The notes below the pieces were generated by a model. It was not told where the DNA came from and did not search any database. It was given only the letters and a program-made list of their open reading frames with translations. DNA of 64,000 nucleotides, taken from NCBI GenBank assembly GCA_013400155.1, contig VXBM01000001.1, forward strand, positions 1,760,276-1,824,275, in the 5' to 3' direction. A program made the position numbers and the translations under genes. Below are positions 14,484 to 25,600 of the stretch, one piece after another (position 1 is the first letter of the stretch; each line of letters opens with the position of its first letter). The stretch is from Helopsaltes ochotensis (taxonomy: Eukaryota > Chordata > Aves > Passeriformes > Locustellidae).

Positions 14484-14540
14484 GGGACACCGGGGGGACA
14501 CCGGGGGGACACCGGGGGGACACCAGGGGGACACCGGGAG
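14484..14540. repeat. G-rich 11-bp minisatellite at the gap edge
   Basis: About five tandem copies of an 11-bp unit reading ACACCGGGGGG, with small variations in the last copies. Runs of five to six G at regular spacing could form G-quadruplexes. The repeat ends seven bases before the assembly gap, which suggests why sequencing failed there. Confidence 0.9.
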
Positions 14541-14546
14541 CGCGGC

Positions 14547-15112
14547 NNNNNNNNNNNNNNNNNNNNNNNNNNNNNNNNNNNNNNNNNNNNNNNNNNNNNN
14601 NNNNNNNNNNNNNNNNNNNNNNNNNNNNNNNNNNNNNNNNNNNNNNNNNNNNNNNNNNNNNNNNNNNNNNNNNNNNNNNNNNNNNNNNNNNNNNNNNNNN
14701 NNNNNNNNNNNNNNNNNNNNNNNNNNNNNNNNNNNNNNNNNNNNNNNNNNNNNNNNNNNNNNNNNNNNNNNNNNNNNNNNNNNNNNNNNNNNNNNNNNNN
14801 NNNNNNNNNNNNNNNNNNNNNNNNNNNNNNNNNNNNNNNNNNNNNNNNNNNNNNNNNNNNNNNNNNNNNNNNNNNNNNNNNNNNNNNNNNNNNNNNNNNN
14901 NNNNNNNNNNNNNNNNNNNNNNNNNNNNNNNNNNNNNNNNNNNNNNNNNNNNNNNNNNNNNNNNNNNNNNNNNNNNNNNNNNNNNNNNNNNNNNNNNNNN
15001 NNNNNNNNNNNNNNNNNNNNNNNNNNNNNNNNNNNNNNNNNNNNNNNNNNNNNNNNNNNNNNNNNNNNNNNNNNNNNNNNNNNNNNNNNNNNNNNNNNNN
15101 NNNNNNNNNNNN
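14547..15112. other. Assembly gap (566 N)
   Basis: Unresolved bases inside the CpG island. Long open frames that cross this run consist of unknown residues and are not genes. The gap probably hides SLF2 exon 1 and the transcription start. Confidence 0.99.
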
Positions 15113-16230
15113 GGCGGTGGTCGCCGAGCAGCGAGCCCGCCTAGCGGGGACGCCCTGGCTGCCGGCGTGCGCCGCGCTGCCCAGGGCGGTGGCAGGGGTC
15201 GGCTCGGCGGGGGTTACCGGGAGCATCGCCGGGAGCCTGCCCCGGAGTTCCGGCCGCCACGGGGCCCGGCCGGGGCCTCCTCATCGGAACCGGCGCGTGG
15301 TGCTGGCGTTCGTTGGCGTCCAAGAGTCTGAAGGGAGTGTCCGGCTCGGTTCTGGCTGGCGTTTCCAGCACATCCTTCGAAATCCCGGAGTGCCCCCACG
15401 GGTGCCCTCCCGGGCCACCCGCAGAGCTGAGCGGCTCTAACCGAGAGCTTGGGCTGTCGGTTCCGCTGCCCAACCCGCTCCGGCCGGGACCGGCGCCGCT
15501 AACGGTGCTGGAGGGCGCTGCCCGCCGGAAACGCTGCCAGTGGCGGTGGTTTGACACTGGACGAACTTCTCTGCTAACTAGAAATTCAAATTCTGCCAAA
15601 GACGTGGGGTTTTCCAGAGGCTGCCGAGTTGTTTCTTGCAGAATGAGACGGGTCATAAATTTTTGTTCAGATCCTCTGTTTTGATAGCACTGTCATTTAA
15701 ATGAAGGGGCAGGGTAGAAGTTCACTTTTTCAATCTTACTTTTTGCCCAAGAAAGTGAAACGAAACTGCAATTTCCGTTTTGTTGCAGTTGTCTAAAAGA
15801 TTGAGTTTTTCTATGTGAGTTTCTGTTTCGTTGTGGTTGGTGGTTTTTGTTGTTGTTGTTCTTTCTACAGAGCTTTCCAAGAAGCTCTAGTTCATCAGAG
15901 ATGTAGAAGCTTTTTGTAGTTTATTCCTCCTATGTTATGTGAATTTGCTATCTTGGAAGCTACTGCTCGTGTTTCCAAGACAGCTTTTTAAAGATTTTTA
16001 TCCAGACAGAGATAACCCGGAATATGCCTGGAAACACTGACTGCTTTTACCAAATGCTCAGGGGGTTGTTTTTTAAGACAAGTATTTCCTCCTTCCTTCT
16101 TCTATGCAGCTTGTGTCCTTAGTTTTGCAAGGTTTGTTAGGTTCATCTCCTGGCTGTGCAGCTTTTTTCTTTTGTTGGGGAAGAGCATGTATTTATGGGT
16201 TTTGCATTTTCTTTTGGATTTTTAGTGGTC

Positions 16231-16314
16231 TGCTGATTCTCATTACACTCATTAGAGCTACAGCAGAGTGTAATGAGATAGCAGATAATCAGCTTTGTTA
16301 TGCTGTATTTTTAT
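16231..16314. repeat. 84-bp hairpin-bearing element, copy A
   Basis: This intronic segment matches 20935-21018 at about 78 of 84 positions, and every difference I counted is a transition. It contains a perfect 12-bp inverted repeat (CTCATTACACTC at 16239-16250 and its complement at 16266-16277) around a 15-base loop. Flanking sequence is unrelated between the copies, so the unit has sharp ends. I do not recognise it as a named family. Confidence 0.85.
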
Positions 16315-16637
16315 TTCACCTAGGATACTGGATGTAGGTGAGGTCAGTCTCATTCAGGAAAAATTAGTTTAAGGTGGAAGGGTCATTTAAAATTTACCTT
16401 GATTATAAAGAAAACAGTTTGAGTAAGGAAACTGACAAGTTAACTTCATTAGCCAAGCAGAGTGAAGGCTAGAAGGTGAAGAGGATGATGATGCTTTTCC
16501 TGATATATCAGAAATAATAGCTGCTGGCATTAAAGAAAATCTGTTGAAATGATTTACAATATTTTAATTATATAATACTCACTGAATGGGCATTTAGATA
16601 TTGTTCTTTTAAAAAGATAGTTATGTTTTCTCTTCAG

Positions 16638-16681
16638 AAACCAGATGATTACGGACTTCTTCAAACCAGTTTTAAGTCAAG
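16638..16681 (+). CDS. SLF2: SLF2 exon 2 with PIP-box-like motif
   Basis: A 44-bp exon between a ttctcttcag acceptor and a G|gtaaat donor. The first base completes a codon from exon 1, 14 codons follow, and one base is carried forward. It reads NQMITDFFKPVLSQ. The ..Q..I..D-F-F-K-P pattern matches the N-terminus of human SLF2 as I recall it, and it resembles a PCNA-interacting peptide lacking the usual first Gln. Confidence 0.88.
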
Positions 16682-19600
16682 GTAAATATGTTTGGGTTTT
16701 TTTAAGTGGAAGACATTTATGTGAATTTAAATTACGTAAGTGTGCAGAATGATAGTCGAATCTCATTCCATATTGGCGCTGCAACATAATGAGTATAGCT
16801 TACCCAATATATCAAAATAAGCACATTTAATTTTTTTCTAATAATGTAACTGAAAATACCAATTTTTAAATTAATTTCTTTAAATAGTGATGTAATTATT
16901 GTTTCAAATTATGTCTCACGCTTAAGCCAGGTTGTTTATAACACCTGAAGGTGCATCATAGGTCATGTGATTCGTTGCATGGCAGTAGCAAAACTAGATG
17001 GTGAAGTTAATTGTTTGGATTGCATGTGTATGAGAGAGAAAATACCAAGTAATACACTATAGTAAAGTTTGTTGTTCTGGGTTTTTTTCTTCCAATATCT
17101 TTTTTGTGAATAATCGGTCTTTTCTTTCCCCTTCTACACATTGGCCATAAAGACAGAACTGTGCTGTCCTCACCAGACAAAGGAAATGTAAAAGATGAAG
17201 GAATGGGACTGTCAGTTTTACGCACTGAAGGCTTTGAAAGGAATTCATCTTCTCCAAAGAAGGTCAGAAGAAAAAGGTGCCAGACTAAATAAGTCCTGTG
17301 ATAGGAGTTTTTTGGAAAAGAATTGAGGAAAAGGACAGTGTGAGAATGGCAGAGTGTGTAGGGCCCTGGGTTTGTTGTTCGTACCCAAAAGTTGTGATTC
17401 AGAAACTTCTCGTTACTGCAGGGTCTCAGATGCGTTCCTTGACCAAAAAGGAAAAGACTGCCTAGCCAGAACAGGGAAGAAATGAGAAGTGTCTGGGTGT
17501 AAGGAGAGCACCATTGTCTTATGGAAGTAGTTGGGAAGAGAAGAATGACTGTATGGATCTCACAGACTCCAGCTCAGACTCTGACAAATGGGTTTCACCT
17601 CCAGGAGCCGATATTTGAAAAGCCGGGGCTGGAAATAACGGCACTAAGAGCGCCACATCTCTGAGCTCAAGGCAGATTTCCCCACTGCCCTGCTCTCCTA
17701 CTGATTCTGCATTTAGGTTGTCACTGGAAGCTCTCTGCAGAGAAAGGGAATGGGAGAAGCAGAAATTGAAACAACCTAAGCCACATCCTGTAAAGCCATT
17801 CTAAGGAACAAATGTTTTGCGGCAGGTGTTTTTAAAAGAGTTAAAAAAGGTAGAAATCACAGATCCATTGTGCACATGAGTTATTTGTTTAATTTTACAT
17901 GATAGGATCAGTTTCTTGGTGCTGCCTTTTTCAAATGTAACAGAAGTTTATGTTCTTTTGCGTTCCGTTGTAAGTTTTAGGTCATGCTTGGGTAAGATGG
18001 TTCTTAATCATTTTACAAACAGTGACAAATCCTGTTTTAAAAGCAGGGGAGATATTCTGGGCTAGATGCAAGCATGGAAATGCTATTGAAATTGTAACTT
18101 GAAAGTGTATTTTGTAGAAAAAGACGCCTTTATCTTAAATGCCTTATAATCTTTGTGTTTTCTTACAACGTGGCTTAGGGAGCAGACTGGCAAATTTCTG
18201 CTGTTTAGAAGATGCAGTTAATAGCAGTTCAGATTTATGCATTTAAGCCACAGTATTTAGAGAGATGAGAATGGTCCTATTAAAAATGTAGTATTTAATT
18301 ACAGGTCACTTTTAATCTGAAGAAAAAGTATATAATTTGGGTTCTGGAAATATCTTTGCAGCTGTGTTTAAATTTGTCCTGAAATGAGGTCCATTAAACA
18401 TATTTCTGGGAATGTGTGGAACTAAGTCTGTGCTGAATTCAACACTAGTTTTAAAAAGTATACAATTGACTTTTTTTTCCCTCTGTCTTTATTTTAGGGA
18501 AATGGATGTCCTATAAGAAAAATAATGCCTTTTGGTTCAAGGGAGATTGTCTCAGGTATGAACATTGCTGTTAATATAGAATTAATTAATAAATTTATCA
18601 CTTCATGTCTCTCTTTAATGGCTTTTTCTTCTTGAAATTTTCTATTTTCTTTTACTAAAACAATAATTGCTGCTGAAAAGTCTGTTATTTCTAATATATG
18701 GCAAGTTTGAAGAGTTTTAAAAGTAATTTAGGATTTTAGTGTAAAACACATTGATTGTCACTTAATTAGAATTTGTGGTATTTCGTTGTCTTAAAACCTT
18801 GATCCAGATTATTTTTATAGTTTCTCTTGTGCTTTAGATAATGCACATTTTCAGTGATGGTTAATAAATTGTGCCTTTCAGCTTAATCTAGAAAGAATAT
18901 TCTTGTTGACCGAACCACTAAAGTTGAGCTGGTATTTTTGTTGCTTTTTGACCTTTTTAACCACATAATTTTGCTCTGTGGATGGTAGAATGGAATCTAA
19001 AAAGCTTGAGGTAGGTCAGTAGGAAGATAAACTTTAAAAAGAAAAAAAAGGGGGTCTATAGCTGTGGAAACCCATCAGATTATTTGCTGTTGTAGTCCTA
19101 GTTGACGTAAAAACAGAAGCTAGTTTTTTAAATGGTAAACTGTTTCATGTTTGCTTTTTAAAGCTATGATTGTTACTATTTTGATTTTTTTAAGCATGAT
19201 GACTGTTTTATTTTTTTCCAATACTTCACAGATGACCCATCTCAGCCAAGGCTAATGCAGGTTTTAGAACATGAGGCATCTTGTAGAACATCAGCTGAGA
19301 TGGCCTCTGCTGCACCAAAGAGCCCAGCTGTTCCTTCACACTTCCTTAAGGTGTCCTTTGGGCTATCCAAACCAAGAGACTCTCCTGGGAAAAGAAAACA
19401 CACTGCCATGAGTGTGGATGTAGATAGTTCAGATGAATCTGAAGTGAATGACCCTGCTTTTAGTAGATCATCTTCAAAATGCAAATATAGGAGATGTGAG
19501 TTTGTAAAAAATATCTTTTTAAATTCTCCTCATGATGATGTTCTTCAACTCAAGGAGCCTGCTGCCCTGTCTAGACATGATTTGACTCTTTCAGAGGAAT

Positions 19601-22600
19601 TCCTCAACTCAAGCAATGAAAAGGAGAAAAATAATTACTCCACTGTAGGTTTGTCATCTTCATATTCTGCACACAGTCCTGCTAAAAATAACCACATTTC
19701 TGTTGTGGATACCAAAGAGAATCAATTGCAGCTGGCTAACTCATGCTTTTTCTTGGAAAAGTCCCTCCCTTTTTCTCAGGAAAAAACTACTGTGTTGTCT
19801 TCTCCCCACCACTTAACGCAAACAAAAGGCATGAAAACCCCTCTCCAGGTTGCTGGCTTATCTCAGGTATTGGATGTTCAGAAAGAGCAAGATAAAAGAC
19901 CAGAAAGACATGAACGGAATAAAGGATACAGTATTCAACCCAGCAACAGTTTTTCAAATACAATCCAGGAGATTTCTGAAAATACTCCTGATCCTTGTAG
20001 AATGGAAATATCTGGAAAACTTGGACTGTCCCCAGAGACTGGTAAAAGTGTTCCCCCTTCACTGCCTTTGAAAGAGTCTTTCATGGACAGCGGCCACAAG
20101 TCTTCACAAACCTCAGGAGAAGCAGGAGTTAAAAGGAACTCTACTCACAAGTCCAAGCTGAACAGAAAATGGCAAAGCAGCTCTGAGAGTGAAGATGACA
20201 TTTTGGAATCCATTCTAGATGATGATGATGATGATGAAGTATTAATGCCGCTGCAAAAAATGCTCAGTTCAAGTGTCAAACCACAGGCAAGACCCCTGGA
20301 AGACTCTTTGGACAGTGTTTCTCAGGACACTGTAACTCCATTACTGAAGCTTCATGTAAGTTGGCTAAAAACCAAAAAAGCACATTCTTTCAAGTATTCT
20401 TTTGTGGATATTATTTGCAAGAAAAATAATGTAGATTTTAGCACAGTGCAAGGCCCAGATAGTGCTAAGTTATTACCCCATATTTCAAATTTTAGGAGAA
20501 TGAAATTTTATATAGTAGGTATATACCACCAAAACACAGACAGAGGCCCAGGTGAATGGAGACATCTCATACTCAAAAATCAAATTGCCTCCAACCTCAC
20601 CTGTTCCATCTGGCACATACAGACAGCAACTGGTTCAGGTGTGCTAGAGAACTAATTTCTGCTGTTTAGCTCAGTTTTAAATAACAAGCTGCTCTGGCAG
20701 CTGAGATGTCCAGTAGTCTTCTAGTACCTCTTCCACTACCATGCAAGGCATAAACCATGACTGTGTCTTCTACAAAAGACTCAGTAGACTTGTAGACTCA
20801 GTCAAGTTTTTGTCTAAGTGGTGCCAGTAGAACTCTTGCTAACAGCAGTCAGGATGTGTGTGACTGATTGGTAATAGTTACTTTACATTAATGTTAGTCA
20901 AGAATGTATTCTGCATCAACACTCATCTACCTCTTGCTGATTCTCATTACACCCACTAAAGCTACAGCAGAGTGTAATGAGATAGCAGACAATCGGCTTT
21001 GTTATGTTGTATTTTTATATGTTTTTCTCCCTTATTCATAATGCATGATAATTCAGAATTATTTGCCTGCAAAACTGCTTACTTGGCTTAAGGGTCCTGT
21101 GCTGCTGTACAGTTACAGTGTAGTTGGAGCAGGGATGTGCTTGTTTATTGTGCTTGTCCTGGGAATGAATGAAAGATGATTTATGCAGCCAGATTGATTC
21201 AGCTCTGTGCCCTCTGGTTGTTTCTAAGAGTTCTGTTTTTGCTGTTTTCCCCCCTAAAGTTAGGAGATTATGTTTAGAAGATGTGTGCAATCTAATGTTT
21301 TTGTTTTCCTAGTTAGGTAAGATTTTTATGAGCTGAATTTAACTGGAGGAAATTGATATAGACATTCAGAGATCTGTGTGCTAGACTCCAGTCATATATC
21401 CCTGACACAGTCTGTGATTGTCAGAGATCTGCATATGTGAGTAAGTGTGGTATTTTCTTTGAGGTTGTATTTCATGGAAATTGGAAGTATTTTTGAATTT
21501 CAAAAAGCTGAATTCTGATCACCAGGGATAGATGATGTCTTTGAATCCTTGTGTACGGGATTTTATAGTGATGAATGGGTCTGTGCTTTTAAAAATTCAC
21601 TCATTTGTTCAACAAGAGCTTGTCAAATAAGTAGTGATTTTGAAGTTTTATTGTAAAATATTTTAATAGGGAAGGTCCTGCCTTAGTGTGACATTCCTGA
21701 CAGTTGGTACAGGTTGGAAATGGCTGTATATTTAAACAAAGAGATGTTGTACTGAGCCTGGCTGGGTTGGAATTAATTTTGTTTATAACAGCTGTTTGGT
21801 GCTGTGTGTTTCAGACAAAAGCAGTGTTGATAATAGACCAGTCTTCTACCTATTGTGGAGCAGTACTTGCACAGCATCACGGATTTATCTTCTTCCCATG
21901 CTGCCCTCATAGAGCAGACAAAAAGCTCGAAGGGAGCAGAGCCTGGAAAGCAGATGCTGGATGACCAAATGGATATATTCCATGCCACATAATATCATGC
22001 TCAGCAATCAAAACACCAAGTGGGGAGAGTTGGTCTGGCATATTGCCATTGCTCAGAGTGTAGCTAGGCATCCTCCTGCTTCTCAGAGGTGCTGAGTGAC
22101 TGCCTTTGAATTGCTTTTTCTTTTCTTGCTTATGCCTTTTCCCCATTAACCTGTTATCTTAACCCATGAATTCTCTTGTCTTTGTGTTTCTTGCTTTTCT
22201 TTTCACTGCCCTGCACCACTGGCTGGGGAAATGACCAAGCTGTGTGGTGCTTAGCTGCTGGCTGGAGTTAGCCCATCACTAGTTTCTAGAGTGGAAAACA
22301 AACAACAGAATACCTCTATGAACACTCTCTTCTGCCTTTCCCTCTCATGCATTTCAATCTCTGATAGGGTTTATTTGTTGACTGAGTTACTATCTTCATG
22401 GGCAGGTGTTGAGCAGCCATAATTATTTAATCTGTTCTTAGGATTCTGTCATCAAGAGTGTTATAGATCAGACTTGTGTGGTTTCACAAGTATTTCACAA
22501 TCTCAGCGAACATGACTGCCTAATTAATGGTTAAGCCTGATAAACACACACAGCCTAGATCAAATGCTTTTGGAACATGTGTGTGACCACAACATTTGGC

Positions 22601-25600
22601 TGGCCTGTTCCTGATATAATTAATGGCCAAGTAAGACAAAACTTGTTAAGAACTGTCCCAACATTTCCATGATCACGATTTTTGTATATACCCATGCTCT
22701 TCTCTTATAAGAAAGGGTATATGTGTACATTGGACTAAAGTTTTGATTCCTTGCTTGTTCAGCAGTTACTTGATACATGGTTGTTCAACAGTTACTTGAC
22801 ACATATTAACCAAATATAAAACAAGCTAGGAAGTCTTCAGCTTTCCTGCAAGATTTCCCACACAAAGACATGCTGCTTGTTACATTCAGAAGGTGACTGT
22901 ATACCAGGGTGGTGTCAGAAGAGCTGGACTTGTCCAAAGAATGGAATCATGGCCACAGAAGATTTCAAATCTGTTGTCTGCTACAAGCTGAATAAAAGAC
23001 TGTTTATTACCTCCTTATTTTGGTTTTGTGTAGGATTTTGATTGGATTTTTTGTTTCATTTGATTAATTTGAAGGTGATTTAGCAGACACTGGAATTTTG
23101 TCCTCTACGGACTCTGAAAGAAAAAAATACTGAGAGATTTTTGGAAGTTCTTGTCTCATGCACAAGAATGGAGATTCCTGGGGTCTCAGAGGATGATAAC
23201 AATAGTAAAGTTGTGAGGTAAAAGGCTTCTAATGGTAATGCTCTCTGTGAAGGCTAGCTGAAGGCCAGCCCCAGACATGCAGAGACTTGCTTCACTGTTC
23301 AGCTCCACTGTGAAGCAATTATTTCTAAATTAGTCATTGAGAGAGATTTGACCTTATGTAAAATTGTCAAGGGACTGAGAAACCTAAACTGATAATCATC
23401 TTGTTTTGCAGGGTCTTCTTTAGGTTTATATCTGCATGTAAAGTATCATTAAAATTGGAAGAGGTTTCTCTTTTGATTATTGTCTAATAATGAATTGATG
23501 GCTTATGGTATTTTTTAAAATGTCATACTGTTTCATTTACAGCTTTCTAGGACTCCTGTTTTAACCAAGGTGTCATATGTGAACAGCTTAGATCACCTCT
23601 TGAAGGAGAAAGAAGAATCTAGAAGGTTTGTTTCTTAAAGCTGGTTTGAAAAATGTGGGGTGGTGTTATAGAAGCTTGGATTTGCCTTTTCTCCCCAGAA
23701 CTGATAAGGTTTGATTAACAGCAAGCTAAGGTGTGCCTGCTGATGCCACCAACATACAACTAAACTGACAGGACCTACAAGTGTTGCTTCAATGTTAAAA
23801 GCTGAATGACAGCAACAAGGAATGATTTGTGATACAACTGTTTACCCCTGAAGAGCCAGGCTAAATTTACTGATGCCTTTGTTTTAGGTCACTGAGCCAG
23901 CTAGCAGCTGCTGGTCAGGCATGAAATAGAAATATTTATGTAGACTGATCATACTAGTTTTTTCAAAGGTATTTGTAGCTCAGTATTGGTTGCCAAATTT
24001 TGCAGGCCATTGGTGTCTGAGTAGTTACACAGGTCAGTGAACAGAACTAATGAGTATTCTTACAAGAGATCTTTTGGGTAGGAAGTGAAACGTGGGTTGT
24101 GTTAATGGCAAGTGGTGGTGATAGGTGTATGTGATTAACTGTCTTGATTAAAGAATCTGACCCTGGTAACTGTGGGCTGACTGCTCATGAAGTAGCAGAT
24201 ACTCCTGTAACTAATAATGTGTAGCAGATGAAATACTTGTTTGGTGCTTAGAAAAAAAGTAAACATTCGGCCACGAGATTGAAAGTTTTGTGCAGTTACA
24301 AAAACTGTCAGAAGTTGGTTGAGTATTTGTGTCTGACAAACCAGTGATTGATTGTGCTGTTGGAAGTTCATTAGGTTTTGGGAAACATTCACTTTGTGTC
24401 TTGGAATAGCAAGATCCTTGGGTTTTACACAGATGCAATGCTCATACGGTTTTGCTGTGTGTAACTGGCACCTAACTCTAGGGTTCACATTCAGAGCTTG
24501 GATTTTGTTGCAAATATTAAATGGTGATGATATGCTCTGCTGCTGCTGTTATTTCAGGTTAGAGGAAATAGAGAAACAGTTACAGGAAGACATAGAAAGA
24601 GAGGACAATGCTTCAGATGGAGAAAATGAGGACAATGCCAGTGGAGATGATCTCTCGGAAGAAAACAGGTCCTTGCAACTCCAAAACCGATTACATCTTG
24701 ATCTCTGATTATCTAGCCTTTTTTTCCCCCCTAACTTCTTGCTGTTTCCAGCAACTGTTAATATGTTTAATGAGAACTATTTTAAAATCTTTTGGAATTG
24801 AGTGAATTTCCTTTGGTGTAACTGTGTTCTAACAATTCAGCTTTCACATAAGACTGATGTGTTCATTACCTGCAAATAACATTCTCAAGCAGCAAAGAGC
24901 TTCTCAGTTGTTTGAATTGATAAAAGATATTTTGATTTTTACAGGGCATTTATAAAGAGGTATTCAGTAGTAACTTATGTCATACCTGACAAACACCCTG
25001 GAGAAGACTTATTTGATTTATCAGCCGCTGGGAAAATCTTCACTCAACATAACCTTGACTTGAGGAATTTTCAGTTCTTCCCTCAAAATCGTATAGAATA
25101 TCTGCTTCTTAAGTAAGAATATGCTTTTCACTTTGTTGTGTTTACTTGTACAATTTTATTTTTATTTTTAGCAGTTTTAAGGTACTGTTTAATCTTTGCA
25201 TGCAAATGAGCATGCAAAGATTAAACACAAGGACCCACAAGGATCATCTTAGTAAATAGGCAAGACTGACTCCCTTTCCTTGGAATTTTCTTTTTTGGGT
25301 TAGCTTTACAGAACAACAAATTGTAATTTGAAGCTTCCTTCTTTCCTCCTCTGGAATTCTTGAAAAACCCCTTAAATGAGACATGAGGAAAAACAGCTAT
25401 TCTGGACTCCTCCATATTTCTACCACATTGGGCAATCGTTGATAACCTCACCAGTTTGTGGGAGACAAAAGCAGAAGTGAAACCTTCCAATGAACACAAG
25501 CTTAACTATCTGCAGACCGAAAGACCTTCGTGGTTACCTATTTGTAACCTTCTAGTGTTAGATTGTCTGCTGAAAGACTTTTGGTGCTTCAGTCCTGGAT

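Larger units (their letters stand above)
14290..15560 (+). promoter_or_regulatory. CpG island, probable SLF2 promoter and first exon
   Basis: The base composition changes abruptly from AT-rich to very GC- and CpG-rich at about 14290 and back at about 15560. The centre is an assembly gap. The first recognisable SLF2 coding exon lies 1.1 kb downstream and needs an upstream exon that ends after two bases of a codon. I found no convincing donor with that phase in the sequenced parts of the island, so exon 1 and its start codon probably lie in the gap. The island as promoter is inference from position and composition. Confidence 0.7.

Noticed and set aside
14306..15440. Open frames of 306-373 codons across the first gap
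   Set aside because: They are open only because most of their length is unknown bases; the flanking parts are GC-rich island or minisatellite translation.
15313..15684. 123-codon frame after the first gap as SLF2 exon 1
   Set aside because: It does not resemble the SLF2 N-terminus, and it has no donor that would supply the required phase to exon 2.
17463..17618. Reading the TGA or TAG in the decayed SLF2 exon as recoded codons
   Set aside because: There are three different stop codons plus a frame slip and no recoding structure; decay explains all of them.
20356..20655. Continuation of the large SLF2 exon to the stop at 20655
   Set aside because: A consensus CAT|gtaagt donor with the correct phase occurs at 20355/20356 and similarity to SLF2 resumes only at 23543, so this is intron read-through.
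24669..24708. Extension of the KQLQEDI exon past its donor to a stop
   Set aside because: The frame continues 13 codons, but the AG|gtcctt donor gives the exact phase needed for the highly conserved next exon.
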